Origin: Planctomycetota bacterium
Lineage (GTDB): Bacteria; Planctomycetota; Phycisphaerae; Phycisphaerales; SM1A02
DNA length: 64,000 nt
Direction of reading: 5' to 3'
NCBI GenBank assembly: GCA_021414025.1
Contig: JAIOPG010000001.1
Span: 1 to 64,000, forward strand
A program made the position numbers and the translations under genes. Positions 18,270 to 26,247 of the stretch are shown here, in pieces. A model generated the notes under the pieces. That model was not told the DNA's origin. It saw only the letters and a list, made by a program, of their open reading frames with translations, and did not search any database. Positions within the stretch are counted from its first letter, which is position 1, and each line of letters starts with the position of its first letter.

Positions 18270-20090
18270 TCAGTTGATGGTGTTGCCGCCGCGCTGACGA
18301 CCACCTTGGCCGCCACCGCCCTGACCGCCGCCTTGTCGACCGCCCTGCGCGCCGCCGGGGCCCCCGCCAGGGCCACCGGGCCCGCCATCGTTTGGCCGCA
18401 TCTGGCGGAACAATTCGCCGCGCTCATCGCCCTCGATGATGCCGTTGCCGTCCTTGTCCACGCTCTTGGCCATGGCTCGATTTTCCTCCGGCATGTCCGC
18501 GATGGTCCACGATCCGAAGGGCCCGCGCTGACGGCCGTCTTCCCGTCCATTGCCCTTGGGCAACTGGGCGACTTGCTCCGCAGTGAGCAGCGACTTCAGT
18601 CGCTCGACATATTTGTCGGTCATGGTGCCGCGCTTGGAAAGCATCTCGTCGGCCACATCGGGATCGTTGCGACCGAACATGCGCCCCGCGCCGCCATTCA
18701 GAAGCCCCGCGGATCGGACCGCCTCCTCTTGGAGCTGCGTGGGTTCGTTCTTGCGGATCGCCTGGGCGATCTTCTCGTTCATGCCGACGATCTCCGCCAT
18801 CATGGCCGTCTGCATTTCGGCGATGGCGGCCTTGGTGTCGGGGTTCAGGTCCTCAAACGTCAGGGCCTTGTCGAAGGCACGCTCGGCGCGGGTCGGCCGG
18901 TAGACGCGGCCGAAACCTGCGGCCAGCGCCGCCTTGGTGAAGCGCTGTGCCTCCTCCGGGGGAAGCGCGCCGGCGACGGCGGTGCGGAACTGCTCGTTGG
19001 TGTCGCGCACATTGTTGCGCAGGTCGATGCCCTTGGAGGCGATCTGTTCGATGCTCTTGGCGTCGCTGTTCTGAATCGCGGCAAGCACCTTCGACTCGTT
19101 CTGGGCCAGGTAGTCGCTGCGTCGCTTCAGCGCCTCGTCCAGGCGCAGCTCGTATTCGTCCAGGATCGGCGTGACCGCGGTGATCTGCTCCTTGGAGAGG
19201 CCCGCCTCGTCGACCACGGCGAAAAGATTCACGTTCTCGCCGCTGAGGCGGCCGCGGCTCAGCAGCTTCTCGCGACGCATGAAGCGCTCGAAGGATTCCC
19301 ATCGGGCGGCTTGTTCCGGCTTGAGCGTGGTCTTGATGTCGTCCATGACCTGGCGGTCCATCACGGCCCGCTCCCTGCGCCACTTCTCGTAGAGCTGGTT
19401 CATGTTGCCGACGATCTTGCGGGTCTCCGCGGCCTCGCCGCTGGTCTCGCGCTCCGCGGCGATCTGCTGCGACATCTTGTCCATCTGGTCGCGGAAGTAC
19501 TGGCCGCGCTGCTCGGGGGACATCTCGGCGCCGGACTCCTTCTCGATCTGCTCGATGTCCTTCTGGGCCTTCTCGCCGAAGTTCTGGAAGCGCTCGCGCA
19601 TGTTCCCGCCCATGAAGCTCTGGAACATGGAGCGCATCAATTCCTGCTGCGCCGCGGAAGCCTTGTCGCTGGCGGCGGTGAAGGTCGTCTCGTAGTCGAC
19701 CACGAAATTCTCGACCACGGTGATCTGGCCGTCGTCCAGCTTGAGCTGCTCCTTGATCAGTGGCACGTCGCGCTTCACGATGTAGGGCTGGAACTGCTCG
19801 CGCAATTCGGTCACGGCGCCGAGCGAACGCTGGAGCCCTCCGCCCGGGCCGCCGCCCATGCCTCCCATGCCTCCCATGCCACGGCCGCCGGGTCCGCCCT
19901 GGCCACCCTGCCGTCCATCCTGGCGATTGCCTTGCCGGTTTCCCTGATCAGCGGGCGGCGCGGACTTGTCCGCTTGGCCAGCGGCTGCCGCCGGCGATGG
20001 CGGCGCGCCGGCTCCCGATGCAGGCGGCGTCTGAGCCGTCGCCATGAAGGACAGGGCGAGCGGCGCAAGGACGAATGCTGTTTTGTTCAT
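18270..20090 (-). CDS. Secreted Gly/Met-rich protein with EF-hand-like loop
   Basis: 606 residues of unknown function. It starts with a signal peptide (NKTAFVLAPLALSFMATA, cleavage near ATA-QT), then a Pro/Ala/Gln/Gly-rich segment with RQGGQGGPGG and GMGGMGGMGG runs (about 40-100), a long charged helical middle rich in Gln/Glu/Arg (Spy/LTXXQ-like in character), a DKDGNGIIEGDE calcium-type loop near residue 555, and a C-terminal GG/GGQ-rich tail. ATG 20090 gives the cleanest signal peptide; ATG 20108 and GTG 20144 are alternatives. No Shine-Dalgarno is evident. It could be a periplasmic stress or metal-binding protein, but that is a guess. Confidence 0.72.
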   Translation of the reverse strand: MNKTAFVLAPLALSFMATAQTPPASGAGAPPSPAAAAGQADKSAPPADQGNRQGNRQDGRQGGQGGPGGRGMGGMGGMGGGPGGGLQRSLGAVTELREQFQPYIVKRDVPLIKEQLKLDDGQITVVENFVVDYETTFTAASDKASAAQQELMRSMFQSFMGGNMRERFQNFGEKAQKDIEQIEKESGAEMSPEQRGQYFRDQMDKMSQQIAAERETSGEAAETRKIVGNMNQLYEKWRRERAVMDRQVMDDIKTTLKPEQAARWESFERFMRREKLLSRGRLSGENVNLFAVVDEAGLSKEQITAVTPILDEYELRLDEALKRRSDYLAQNESKVLAAIQNSDAKSIEQIASKGIDLRNNVRDTNEQFRTAVAGALPPEEAQRFTKAALAAGFGRVYRPTRAERAFDKALTFEDLNPDTKAAIAEMQTAMMAEIVGMNEKIAQAIRKNEPTQLQEEAVRSAGLLNGGAGRMFGRNDPDVADEMLSKRGTMTDKYVERLKSLLTAEQVAQLPKGNGREDGRQRGPFGSWTIADMPEENRAMAKSVDKDGNGIIEGDERGELFRQMRPNDGGPGGPGGGPGGAQGGRQGGGQGGGGQGGRQRGGNTIN

Positions 20091-20356
20091 GGCGATGGAA
20101 ACGTTCATGGTCAGGGCATATTCGCCCAAGTTGCCGAGTTTCACCTGATTGGAAGAAGAATTTTCCGGCTTTGAACGCGCTCGCGGCGTGAGTTTCAGTG
20201 CAACGGTCGAGTCGAAACTGTGGTCTTATAACCGTGTTCGGATCGACCTGGCATTTCAAAATGTTGCGGAATGCCGAAAAAGAAGCCATCTCTGCAATTC
20301 TGACCCATTTCTCCTCTTCAAGCTCATAGTTGGAGCGGATCATAGTGAGGCACCCG
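20091..20356. other. Divergent intergenic region
   Basis: This 266-bp gap separates the Gly/Met-rich protein gene (minus) from FG-GAP protein 2 (plus). It contains TATAAC at 20227-20232 (plus strand, no clear -35) and the GTGAGG Shine-Dalgarno at 20345-20350 for the plus gene. It is visibly less GC-rich than the flanking genes. No gene or RNA is supported. Confidence 0.4.
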
Positions 20357-22738
20357 ATGCGATTCAGCCGCAACACATTCCTGATGGCCTGCTGCGCCCT
20401 TGTCCTGGGCTTGGCCTCTCCATCAAGCGCGGGCTGGGTCATCAATGACAAGCTGACCGCCTACCCCGCGATCACCAAGGAAAAATTCGGATGCTCCGTG
20501 GCGACGGATGGCAACTGGCTCGCGGTCGGCGCCACCGACACCGCCATCGTTGGATTTCGATCGACCGGCGCCGTCCATCTCTTCGAGCGTGTCGGCGATC
20601 AATGGCTTTTTCGACAGACGCTTTTCCATCCGGCGCCCTTTTCCTTCCAGGCCTTCGGCAACGCGGTGGCGCTGCGGCAGGATCATCTGGTCGTCGGCTC
20701 GTGGGGAAGCAACGGCTTCGCGGGCCGCGCCTTTGTCTACACGCGCGGAGGTGATGGCCGCTGGACGCTCGCCGCGACGCTTGAAGCGGCCGATCCCCAG
20801 CCTGCCAAGCCGGCTCTCTTCGGCTGGAGCGTTTCGCTGGACATGCCCTCATCGGGACCCGGAGTCATCGCGGTCGGGCGCGTGAACGACACGATCAACA
20901 GCACCGGCGCAATCTATGTGTTCGAAGGGCGCGACGGAACCTGGACCCAGGTGTCCAAGCTCACGGCCTCCGACGCAACGCGCTCCGACCAGCTTGGAAC
21001 AAGCCTTTCCGTTCGAGATGGAACCTTGGTCGCCGGCGTTCCCCGCCGGCGCGTTGCCTACATCTTCACGCGCTCGATGGTCGGGGACACGCCGGTGTGG
21101 AGCCAGACCGCGAAGCTGTCCGCCGCGGCGTCGGCGCTGGGCGACAACTTCGGATTCAGCGTGGCCAGCGCCGGAAATTTCGTCGCCGTCGGAGCGCCCA
21201 GCCGCCTGGGCAGCGCGGGCGAAAGCCGCGCTGGAGCCGTGGTCATTTTCTACAGCAACGGCACGATCTGGCAGGAAGGCGCGACGATCACCGCGCGCTC
21301 GGAGATTTCGGGCGACTCCTTCGGCTACGCCGTCGGCGCCGCGCCACTGCCCAACTCTGTCCAGGGGATCGTGGTCGGGTCGGCTCTTTCGCGCGACACG
21401 CCGCTGGCCAACTCCGGCGCCGCCTTCGCCTTCCGCGGCTCGGCAAATTCCTGGAAGCTGGATGACACGGATCTCTGGACCTCGGCGGCGGTGGCCAATC
21501 AGAACATCGGCAAGTCGCTGGGCATCTCCTCCGATGGATCCGTGGTGGCGCTGGCCACCGACGGCCCGACGAATTCCACCGGCGGCGCCTTTCCTTTCGT
21601 GTTCGACGCCGCCTCGTCTTCCGGAAGCGGCGCCACGAGCGGCTCATCGGGAGGCGGCTCGTCGGGCAGTGGAGGTTCGGGAAGCGGCGGCTCCGGCGGC
21701 GGAGGCTCGTCGGGAAGCGGAGGTTCCGGCGACACCGGCTCCGCAGGCGGACCGGGCGATGATCCGGCCGACACCTTCGGCGCCGGCGGCAATGTCCGTC
21801 CGGTCAATGCCCTCTCGCCGCTGCAGAACAACATCGGCATGGTGAGCGACACTCTGGTCGCGGACAACGCCGTCAGCCAGACGATCACAGGACTGCAGCT
21901 CGCCCACCCCGAGACGCTCAATGCAGAACTTCAGGCCAGCCCGCTGCTGCTGGCCACCTATCCGGGCAACCTTCGGCTGGTCGCGGTCGCCGACTGCAAC
22001 GGCGACGGAGGCAGCGATCTGCTCTGGCAGGATCGAAACACCAACGAGGTGGTGCTGTGGACCCGCGATGGAACCACGATCACCAAGACCAAGGTGGTCG
22101 CGACTCCCGCCGCCGGAGTCACCGCGGTCGCCGCTTACGACGTGCAGGGCGACGGCAGCGCCGACGACATCCTGCTGCTCAATCCCGCGACCTCGACGCT
22201 GAGCGTTGTGAACATGTACGACGGCGAGGCGGTCAACACGGTCGATCTGGCGATGCCGGGCGGCGGATGGCGACCGGTGCCCTATCCCTTCATCGCCAAC
22301 TCGGTGCTGATCCGCAACCCGGGCACTGGCGAGCTTCGGCGCATCACCATGCCGGACACAGGCGTCGACTCGCGCACCATCGAGGTGGGTTCGCCCCCCG
22401 CGAGCTACGAAATCCAGGCGATCGGCGATCTCGACGCTGACGGTCAGCCCGACCTGGTGGCGCGCAGCGCCGCCGACGATCAGGTCCGCTTCTACCTCAT
22501 GAACGGCAATTCCATTTCGCAGGTGTGCACGGGCATTCCAACCGGGCACTGGAACGTCACGGGCTTGCGCGACTTCGACAGCAACGGCGTCCTCGACCTG
22601 CTGCTGAGCGAATCCGGCGGCGACCGTCGCATCGTCGTGCTCTACATGCAGGTGCTCAGCAACATTCCGCAGATCAAGAGCAACCAAGTGGTCGGGCGCC
22701 TCGGCATGGGCGGCGTCGTCGGCCTAGGCACCCGTTGA
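20357..22738 (+). CDS. Exported FG-GAP/VCBS two-domain protein 2
   Basis: 793 residues. Signal peptide (residues about 1-25, ...LASPSSAG); then seven FG-GAP units (EKFGCSVATDGNWLAVGA, QAFGNAVALRQDHLVVG, DNFGFSVASAGNFVAVGAP and others) forming a predicted seven-bladed propeller; a Ser/Gly linker (nt 21612-21770); then a second region with four Asp-rich VCBS-type loops (DCNGDGGSD, DVQGDGSADD, DLDADGQPD, DFDSNGVLD) that look calcium-binding. Role unknown; probably extracellular or outer-surface. ATG 20357 is preferred over the TTG at 20330 since GTGAGG lies 6 nt upstream. Its 3' end overlaps the MBL gene by 15 bp. Confidence 0.83.
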   Translation: MRFSRNTFLMACCALVLGLASPSSAGWVINDKLTAYPAITKEKFGCSVATDGNWLAVGATDTAIVGFRSTGAVHLFERVGDQWLFRQTLFHPAPFSFQAFGNAVALRQDHLVVGSWGSNGFAGRAFVYTRGGDGRWTLAATLEAADPQPAKPALFGWSVSLDMPSSGPGVIAVGRVNDTINSTGAIYVFEGRDGTWTQVSKLTASDATRSDQLGTSLSVRDGTLVAGVPRRRVAYIFTRSMVGDTPVWSQTAKLSAAASALGDNFGFSVASAGNFVAVGAPSRLGSAGESRAGAVVIFYSNGTIWQEGATITARSEISGDSFGYAVGAAPLPNSVQGIVVGSALSRDTPLANSGAAFAFRGSANSWKLDDTDLWTSAAVANQNIGKSLGISSDGSVVALATDGPTNSTGGAFPFVFDAASSSGSGATSGSSGGGSSGSGGSGSGGSGGGGSSGSGGSGDTGSAGGPGDDPADTFGAGGNVRPVNALSPLQNNIGMVSDTLVADNAVSQTITGLQLAHPETLNAELQASPLLLATYPGNLRLVAVADCNGDGGSDLLWQDRNTNEVVLWTRDGTTITKTKVVATPAAGVTAVAAYDVQGDGSADDILLLNPATSTLSVVNMYDGEAVNTVDLAMPGGGWRPVPYPFIANSVLIRNPGTGELRRITMPDTGVDSRTIEVGSPPASYEIQAIGDLDADGQPDLVARSAADDQVRFYLMNGNSISQVCTGIPTGHWNVTGLRDFDSNGVLDLLLSESGGDRRIVVLYMQVLSNIPQIKSNQVVGRLGMGGVVGLGTR
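21612..21770 (+). repeat. Ser/Gly-coding low-complexity linker
   Basis: Within FG-GAP protein 2, repeated GGA/AGC/TCG codons encode a Ser-Gly linker of about 50 residues between the propeller and the VCBS-like part. It is a tandem-like coding repeat prone to length variation; it is not a mobile element. Confidence 0.8.
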
Positions 22739-23677
22739 GGCGAGCCGGACCGCACCCTGCAGATTCATCCGCAGAAAATAATCGCCGAGGAAGGCCTTGA
22801 AGTGCGGCGCCGTCACGCCGGCGGCTTCCGCCTTCGGGTGGAGCCAGGCGCGATAGTCGTCGACAGCCTTCGAGAGCGCGATCCGATGCGCCTCGCTCTC
22901 GCGCGGCCCGCTGGCGACGACCGCCTGGGCAAGATGACGGAGCTCCGCTCTCTCCTCGTCGAGCCGGGCTTCCACGCGGTCGATGTACTGCCGCGCAGTG
23001 GCGGCGCTCTCCGATCGAAGCCCTCCATGCGTGAGCCAGAGATGGGTCGGTTCCGCATCGCGCAATTTCTGCAGGCTTCGCTTCCATGCGGCTGGATCGA
23101 ACTCGGGCGGCGGAGTGGGAATGGAGATGAAACCGCTCTCGGGCATGGCGATGCCGAGTACATCCCCGACGAAGATGTGGCGATGACCGTCGGAGTCGAG
23201 TTGCCAGGCGTGGTGATGCCGCGCGTGACCTGCTGTTTCAATGGCGCGGAATTGAAGTCCCGCGGCGGAGACGATTCCTCCGTCATCGACGGCATGCGCC
23301 TGCGTGGGCGGCACCGGCCAGAGGTCGCCGTAATAGCGCTCGTACATCGCTCCATGCACGCGCCGACTGCTGGCGAGCAATTTTTCCGGATCGATCAGGT
23401 GCGGATGACCGAAGGGATGGACCCAGATCCGGGCGCCGCATGCCGCGAGATGACCCGCCGCTCCCGCATGGTCCAGATGAATGTGGGTGAGAAAGAGATC
23501 CTCGATCTGAGTCGGATGCACACCGCATTCTTCCAACTTCGCCTCGAGCGCAGGCCAGGTCACGGCCGTACCGCATTCGACCATCGCAAATCCCTCTGGC
23601 CCCTCGATCAGGTAGGCGTTGGCCGCGCCGGGAAGCTCCAGGTAGCCGACGTCGAGAGGATGGATGTGCACGGCCAT
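22724..23677 (-). CDS. MBL-fold metallo-hydrolase
   Basis: 317-residue metallo-beta-lactamase-fold hydrolase. Metal ligands are visible: THIHLDHAG (HxHxDH), the His in TAGHARHHH, the Asp in FVGDVLG and a late His (LTHGG). The C-terminal 90 residues form a helical extension. Substrate unknown; the fold serves glyoxalase II, lactonase and other hydrolases. It lies 15 bp downstream of the glpD stop and is probably co-transcribed with it. The 3' end overlaps FG-GAP protein 2 by 15 bp. Confidence 0.86.
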   Translation of the reverse strand: MAVHIHPLDVGYLELPGAANAYLIEGPEGFAMVECGTAVTWPALEAKLEECGVHPTQIEDLFLTHIHLDHAGAAGHLAACGARIWVHPFGHPHLIDPEKLLASSRRVHGAMYERYYGDLWPVPPTQAHAVDDGGIVSAAGLQFRAIETAGHARHHHAWQLDSDGHRHIFVGDVLGIAMPESGFISIPTPPPEFDPAAWKRSLQKLRDAEPTHLWLTHGGLRSESAATARQYIDRVEARLDEERAELRHLAQAVVASGPRESEAHRIALSKAVDDYRAWLHPKAEAAGVTAPHFKAFLGDYFLRMNLQGAVRLASTGA

Positions 23678-23692
23678 GAGTGTGGTGGAATA

Positions 23693-25285
23693 TCACATCG
23701 GCAGGTAGTGCCGGGCCAGTTGGGCAAATTGGGCCGTCTGCTCGATGGCCCATGCCCGGTTGCGACCGAGTTCACCCGCAAGGAGATCGGCGACCGCGGC
23801 GGAGCACTCAAGGGTCGCCCGCGCGTCCAACAGAAGCGAGCGCGTACGCCGCGAAAGCACATCCTCCAGCGTCCGCGCCTGCTCGCAGCGCGCCGCCCAG
23901 GCGACCACCGCCATTGGATAGGGCAGGCGCGGATGCAGCGGCGCTGCCAGCTCCGGCCGTGACTTCATCAGCGCGGCGACGGCCTCGGCATCGCTGCCGT
24001 AGCAGCGCAGCCACTCTGGAAATTTGGCGAGCGACTTGAGATCGTGCGATGCGCCATGGACAAGCAGCGCCTCGGTCCGGCAGGGTGCCGAGGGCAGCGA
24101 TCCCGAAAGAATCGCGGCGTCGACCGTGTCTTCGGCCATCTTTCGATAGGTGGTCCACTTGCCGCCCATCACGCTGACCATGCCGCTCGCGCTGGTCAGC
24201 ACAACGTGCTCGCGACTCACCTTTTTGCTGGCTCCGCCGTCGGCGCCGCCGGCGTGGACCAGCGGCCTTTGCCCGGCGAAGACGCTCAGCACATCCGATC
24301 GCTGCGGCTCGCGCTGCAGGTAGCGCGAGGCGTTTCGCAATATGAATCCGATCTCCTCCTCGAGCGGCTTGGGCTCGATCTCGGCGACTTTCATCGGCGT
24401 GTCGGTTGTGCCCAGGATCACCCGGTCATGCCAGGGAATCACGAAGAGCACGCGGCCATCGTCGGTGTGCGGCACCATGATCGCAGTCTCGCCCGACAGG
24501 AAGGACTTGGGCAGCACCAGATGCACGCCCTGGGCGGGCTCGATCATCGGCGTGGCCGCGGGATCATCCATGCGGCGGATGGAGTCGGCGAAGATGCCGG
24601 TTGCGTTCACGACCACCTTGGCGCGAATGGTGAACTCCCGGCTCGTCTCCTCGCAGCGGACGACGGCGCCGACCGCGCGGCCGCCCTCATGCAAAAGCTT
24701 CACGACCGCGACGCGATTGGCGGCCACGGCGCCGAACTGCTGCGCCGTCTGCAGAAGATTCACCGCCAGGCGGGCGTCGTCGAATTGTCCGTCGTAATAC
24801 TCGATGCCTCCCTGCAGATCCTCGCGATGCACATTGGGAATGAGCTCGATGGTCTGCTCCGCGGAAAGAGTGCGGCTTGACTTCAAGTTCAGCTTGCCGG
24901 CCAGCGCGTCGTAGAGTTTCAAACCGGCCCCATAGAAAGGGCCCTCCCACCAGGTATAGCGCGGCACGATGAATGCCAATGGATGGACCAGGTGCGAGGC
25001 GTTCTGGTGGAGCAGGCCGCGTTCGCGCAGCGCCTCCATGACCAGCGAAATGTCCATCTGCTCCAGGTAGCGCACGCCGCCGTGGACCAGCTTGGTGCTT
25101 CGGCTGCTGGTGCCCTTTGCCCAGTCATGCGCCTCGACCAGCGCGGTTTTGAACCCGCGGTTCGCGGCGTCCACCGCCGTACCCAGGCCGGTCGCCCCGC
25201 CACCGATCACCAGGATGTCAAACTGTTGGCCGCCAAGATTTTTCAGCGATGATTCGCGGGCGGATTGGATGGTCGTGGATTGCAT
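23693..25285 (-). CDS. glpD: Glycerol-3-phosphate dehydrogenase (FAD, aerobic type)
   Basis: Oxidises sn-glycerol-3-phosphate to dihydroxyacetone phosphate, feeding electrons to quinones at the membrane. 530 residues. The FAD-binding GGGATGLGTAVDAANRG is at about residue 28, followed by RSTKLVHGGVRYLEQ; the C-terminal helical domain (PYPMAVVAWAARCEQARTLEDVLSRRTR) is standard GlpD/GlpA. The ATG at 25285 lies 7 nt from a 9-bp inverted repeat with a -10-like box in its centre (25293-25320). It shares the minus strand with glpK but a dockerin-like gene separates them. Confidence 0.95.
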   Translation of the reverse strand: MQSTTIQSARESSLKNLGGQQFDILVIGGGATGLGTAVDAANRGFKTALVEAHDWAKGTSSRSTKLVHGGVRYLEQMDISLVMEALRERGLLHQNASHLVHPLAFIVPRYTWWEGPFYGAGLKLYDALAGKLNLKSSRTLSAEQTIELIPNVHREDLQGGIEYYDGQFDDARLAVNLLQTAQQFGAVAANRVAVVKLLHEGGRAVGAVVRCEETSREFTIRAKVVVNATGIFADSIRRMDDPAATPMIEPAQGVHLVLPKSFLSGETAIMVPHTDDGRVLFVIPWHDRVILGTTDTPMKVAEIEPKPLEEEIGFILRNASRYLQREPQRSDVLSVFAGQRPLVHAGGADGGASKKVSREHVVLTSASGMVSVMGGKWTTYRKMAEDTVDAAILSGSLPSAPCRTEALLVHGASHDLKSLAKFPEWLRCYGSDAEAVAALMKSRPELAAPLHPRLPYPMAVVAWAARCEQARTLEDVLSRRTRSLLLDARATLECSAAVADLLAGELGRNRAWAIEQTAQFAQLARHYLPM

Positions 25286-25292
25286 GGCGATT

Positions 25293-25320
25293 GTTGTAGA
25301 TCACCGAGCATATCTACAAC
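25293..25320. promoter_or_regulatory. Inverted-repeat operator candidate before glpD
   Basis: A perfect 9-bp inverted repeat, GTTGTAGAT (25293-25301) and ATCTACAAC (25312-25320), has a 10-nt spacer. On the minus strand TATGCT (25312-25307), a -10-like hexamer for glpD, lies in the spacer. There is no T-tract, so a terminator is unlikely; a dimeric repressor site over the glpD promoter fits best. Confidence 0.55.
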
Positions 25321-25327
25321 CCATCGC

Positions 25328-26200
25328 TCACTCCCTCCACCCATTCAGCAGTATTCCAACATCCGCGCCATCAACCTCGCCGGAACCGTCGAGGTCGTAC
25401 TCACAACCCGAACATGGACCAAAATGGAACAGCAACATATCGATGTCCCTACCGTCGTTTTCACCGGAACCATCCAAGTCGCCAATCAGCGGCATGTCCA
25501 CGACGGTCACTGGCAAGGCTGATTCCAGTTGACCGTTATGCGCACGAATGACTGTCTTGCCGACTCGGACAGAGCGCATCTCGCCAATCGCACTCACAGT
25601 CGCAATTGAAGTGTCGTCGCTGGAATAGGTTGTCCCACGCGAGGCGCTGGACACATCGCGTGTTGCACCGTCGCTATATTTTCCAAGAACTCTTAAACGA
25701 TAGGAAGACAAGTATTTGGTGAAATAGAACTCGTCCGATACGGTGGCGATTGATGTCACGACCGCCGTTGTGACGACATCGATGTCCAGCGGTTCCGCAC
25801 AAAAGCGATTGCCGTTCGCATCTTTGCCGAGCGCCCACAACTTGCCGGCACCCAACATTTCTGAAGGAATGGACAGCGTGGTCGTATAAGGAGCTTCTGT
25901 CACAATTGCCGCGTTGTCGGGTCCTCCAATGAGCACGCTCACCGGCATAAAACCCGGCAACAGATCGACACAGACATCCACCTTACTGCCGGCGTGCACG
26001 ACCGTGCCGGCACTGGGTGAAACAATTTGTAAACCAATCGGCAACTCAGTTGGTAATTCGGCATTCTGGTTGCCTGCATTGCCTTCCCGAGCCATGACTC
26101 GGTCCGAACCGATAGCCAGCACAGCCATGAGCAAACTGAAGTGCAGTCGTCTCTTTCGAATCCAAGCTGCTTGGAATTCAAACCCATGTTCCGTTCGCAT
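25328..26200 (-). CDS. Secreted Ig-like/dockerin-type protein
   Basis: 290 residues. N-terminal signal (LHFSLLMAVLAIGSDRVMA), an Ig-like beta domain with a BIG2-type segment (YSSDDTSIATVS), and a C-terminal pair of calcium-type loops, DLDGSGENDGRDID and DLDGSGEVDGADVG, separated by FHFGPCSGCEY, i.e. a dockerin-like module typical of Phycisphaerae secreted proteins. Function unknown. Translation start has a strong GGAGG 7 nt upstream, unlike most neighbours. Composition is lower in GC than the flanking glp genes (one 60-nt stretch near 25681 is about 37%), suggesting later insertion between glpK (47 bp away) and glpD. Confidence 0.78.
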   Translation of the reverse strand: MRTEHGFEFQAAWIRKRRLHFSLLMAVLAIGSDRVMAREGNAGNQNAELPTELPIGLQIVSPSAGTVVHAGSKVDVCVDLLPGFMPVSVLIGGPDNAAIVTEAPYTTTLSIPSEMLGAGKLWALGKDANGNRFCAEPLDIDVVTTAVVTSIATVSDEFYFTKYLSSYRLRVLGKYSDGATRDVSSASRGTTYSSDDTSIATVSAIGEMRSVRVGKTVIRAHNGQLESALPVTVVDMPLIGDLDGSGENDGRDIDMLLFHFGPCSGCEYDLDGSGEVDGADVGILLNGWRE

Positions 26201-26247
26201 TGAAGTCCTCCAAATACGCGCCTGTCAAAGAAGGCCAAGGTTGCAGT

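Noticed and set aside
21612-21770. Tandem GGA/AGC/TCG repeat as a possible mobile or CRISPR-like array
   Set aside because: It has no spacers or fixed repeat unit and is in frame as a Ser/Gly linker.
25293-25320. Inverted repeat before glpD as an intrinsic terminator of the dockerin gene
   Set aside because: The stem is AT-rich and no T-tract follows on the minus strand; an operator fits better.
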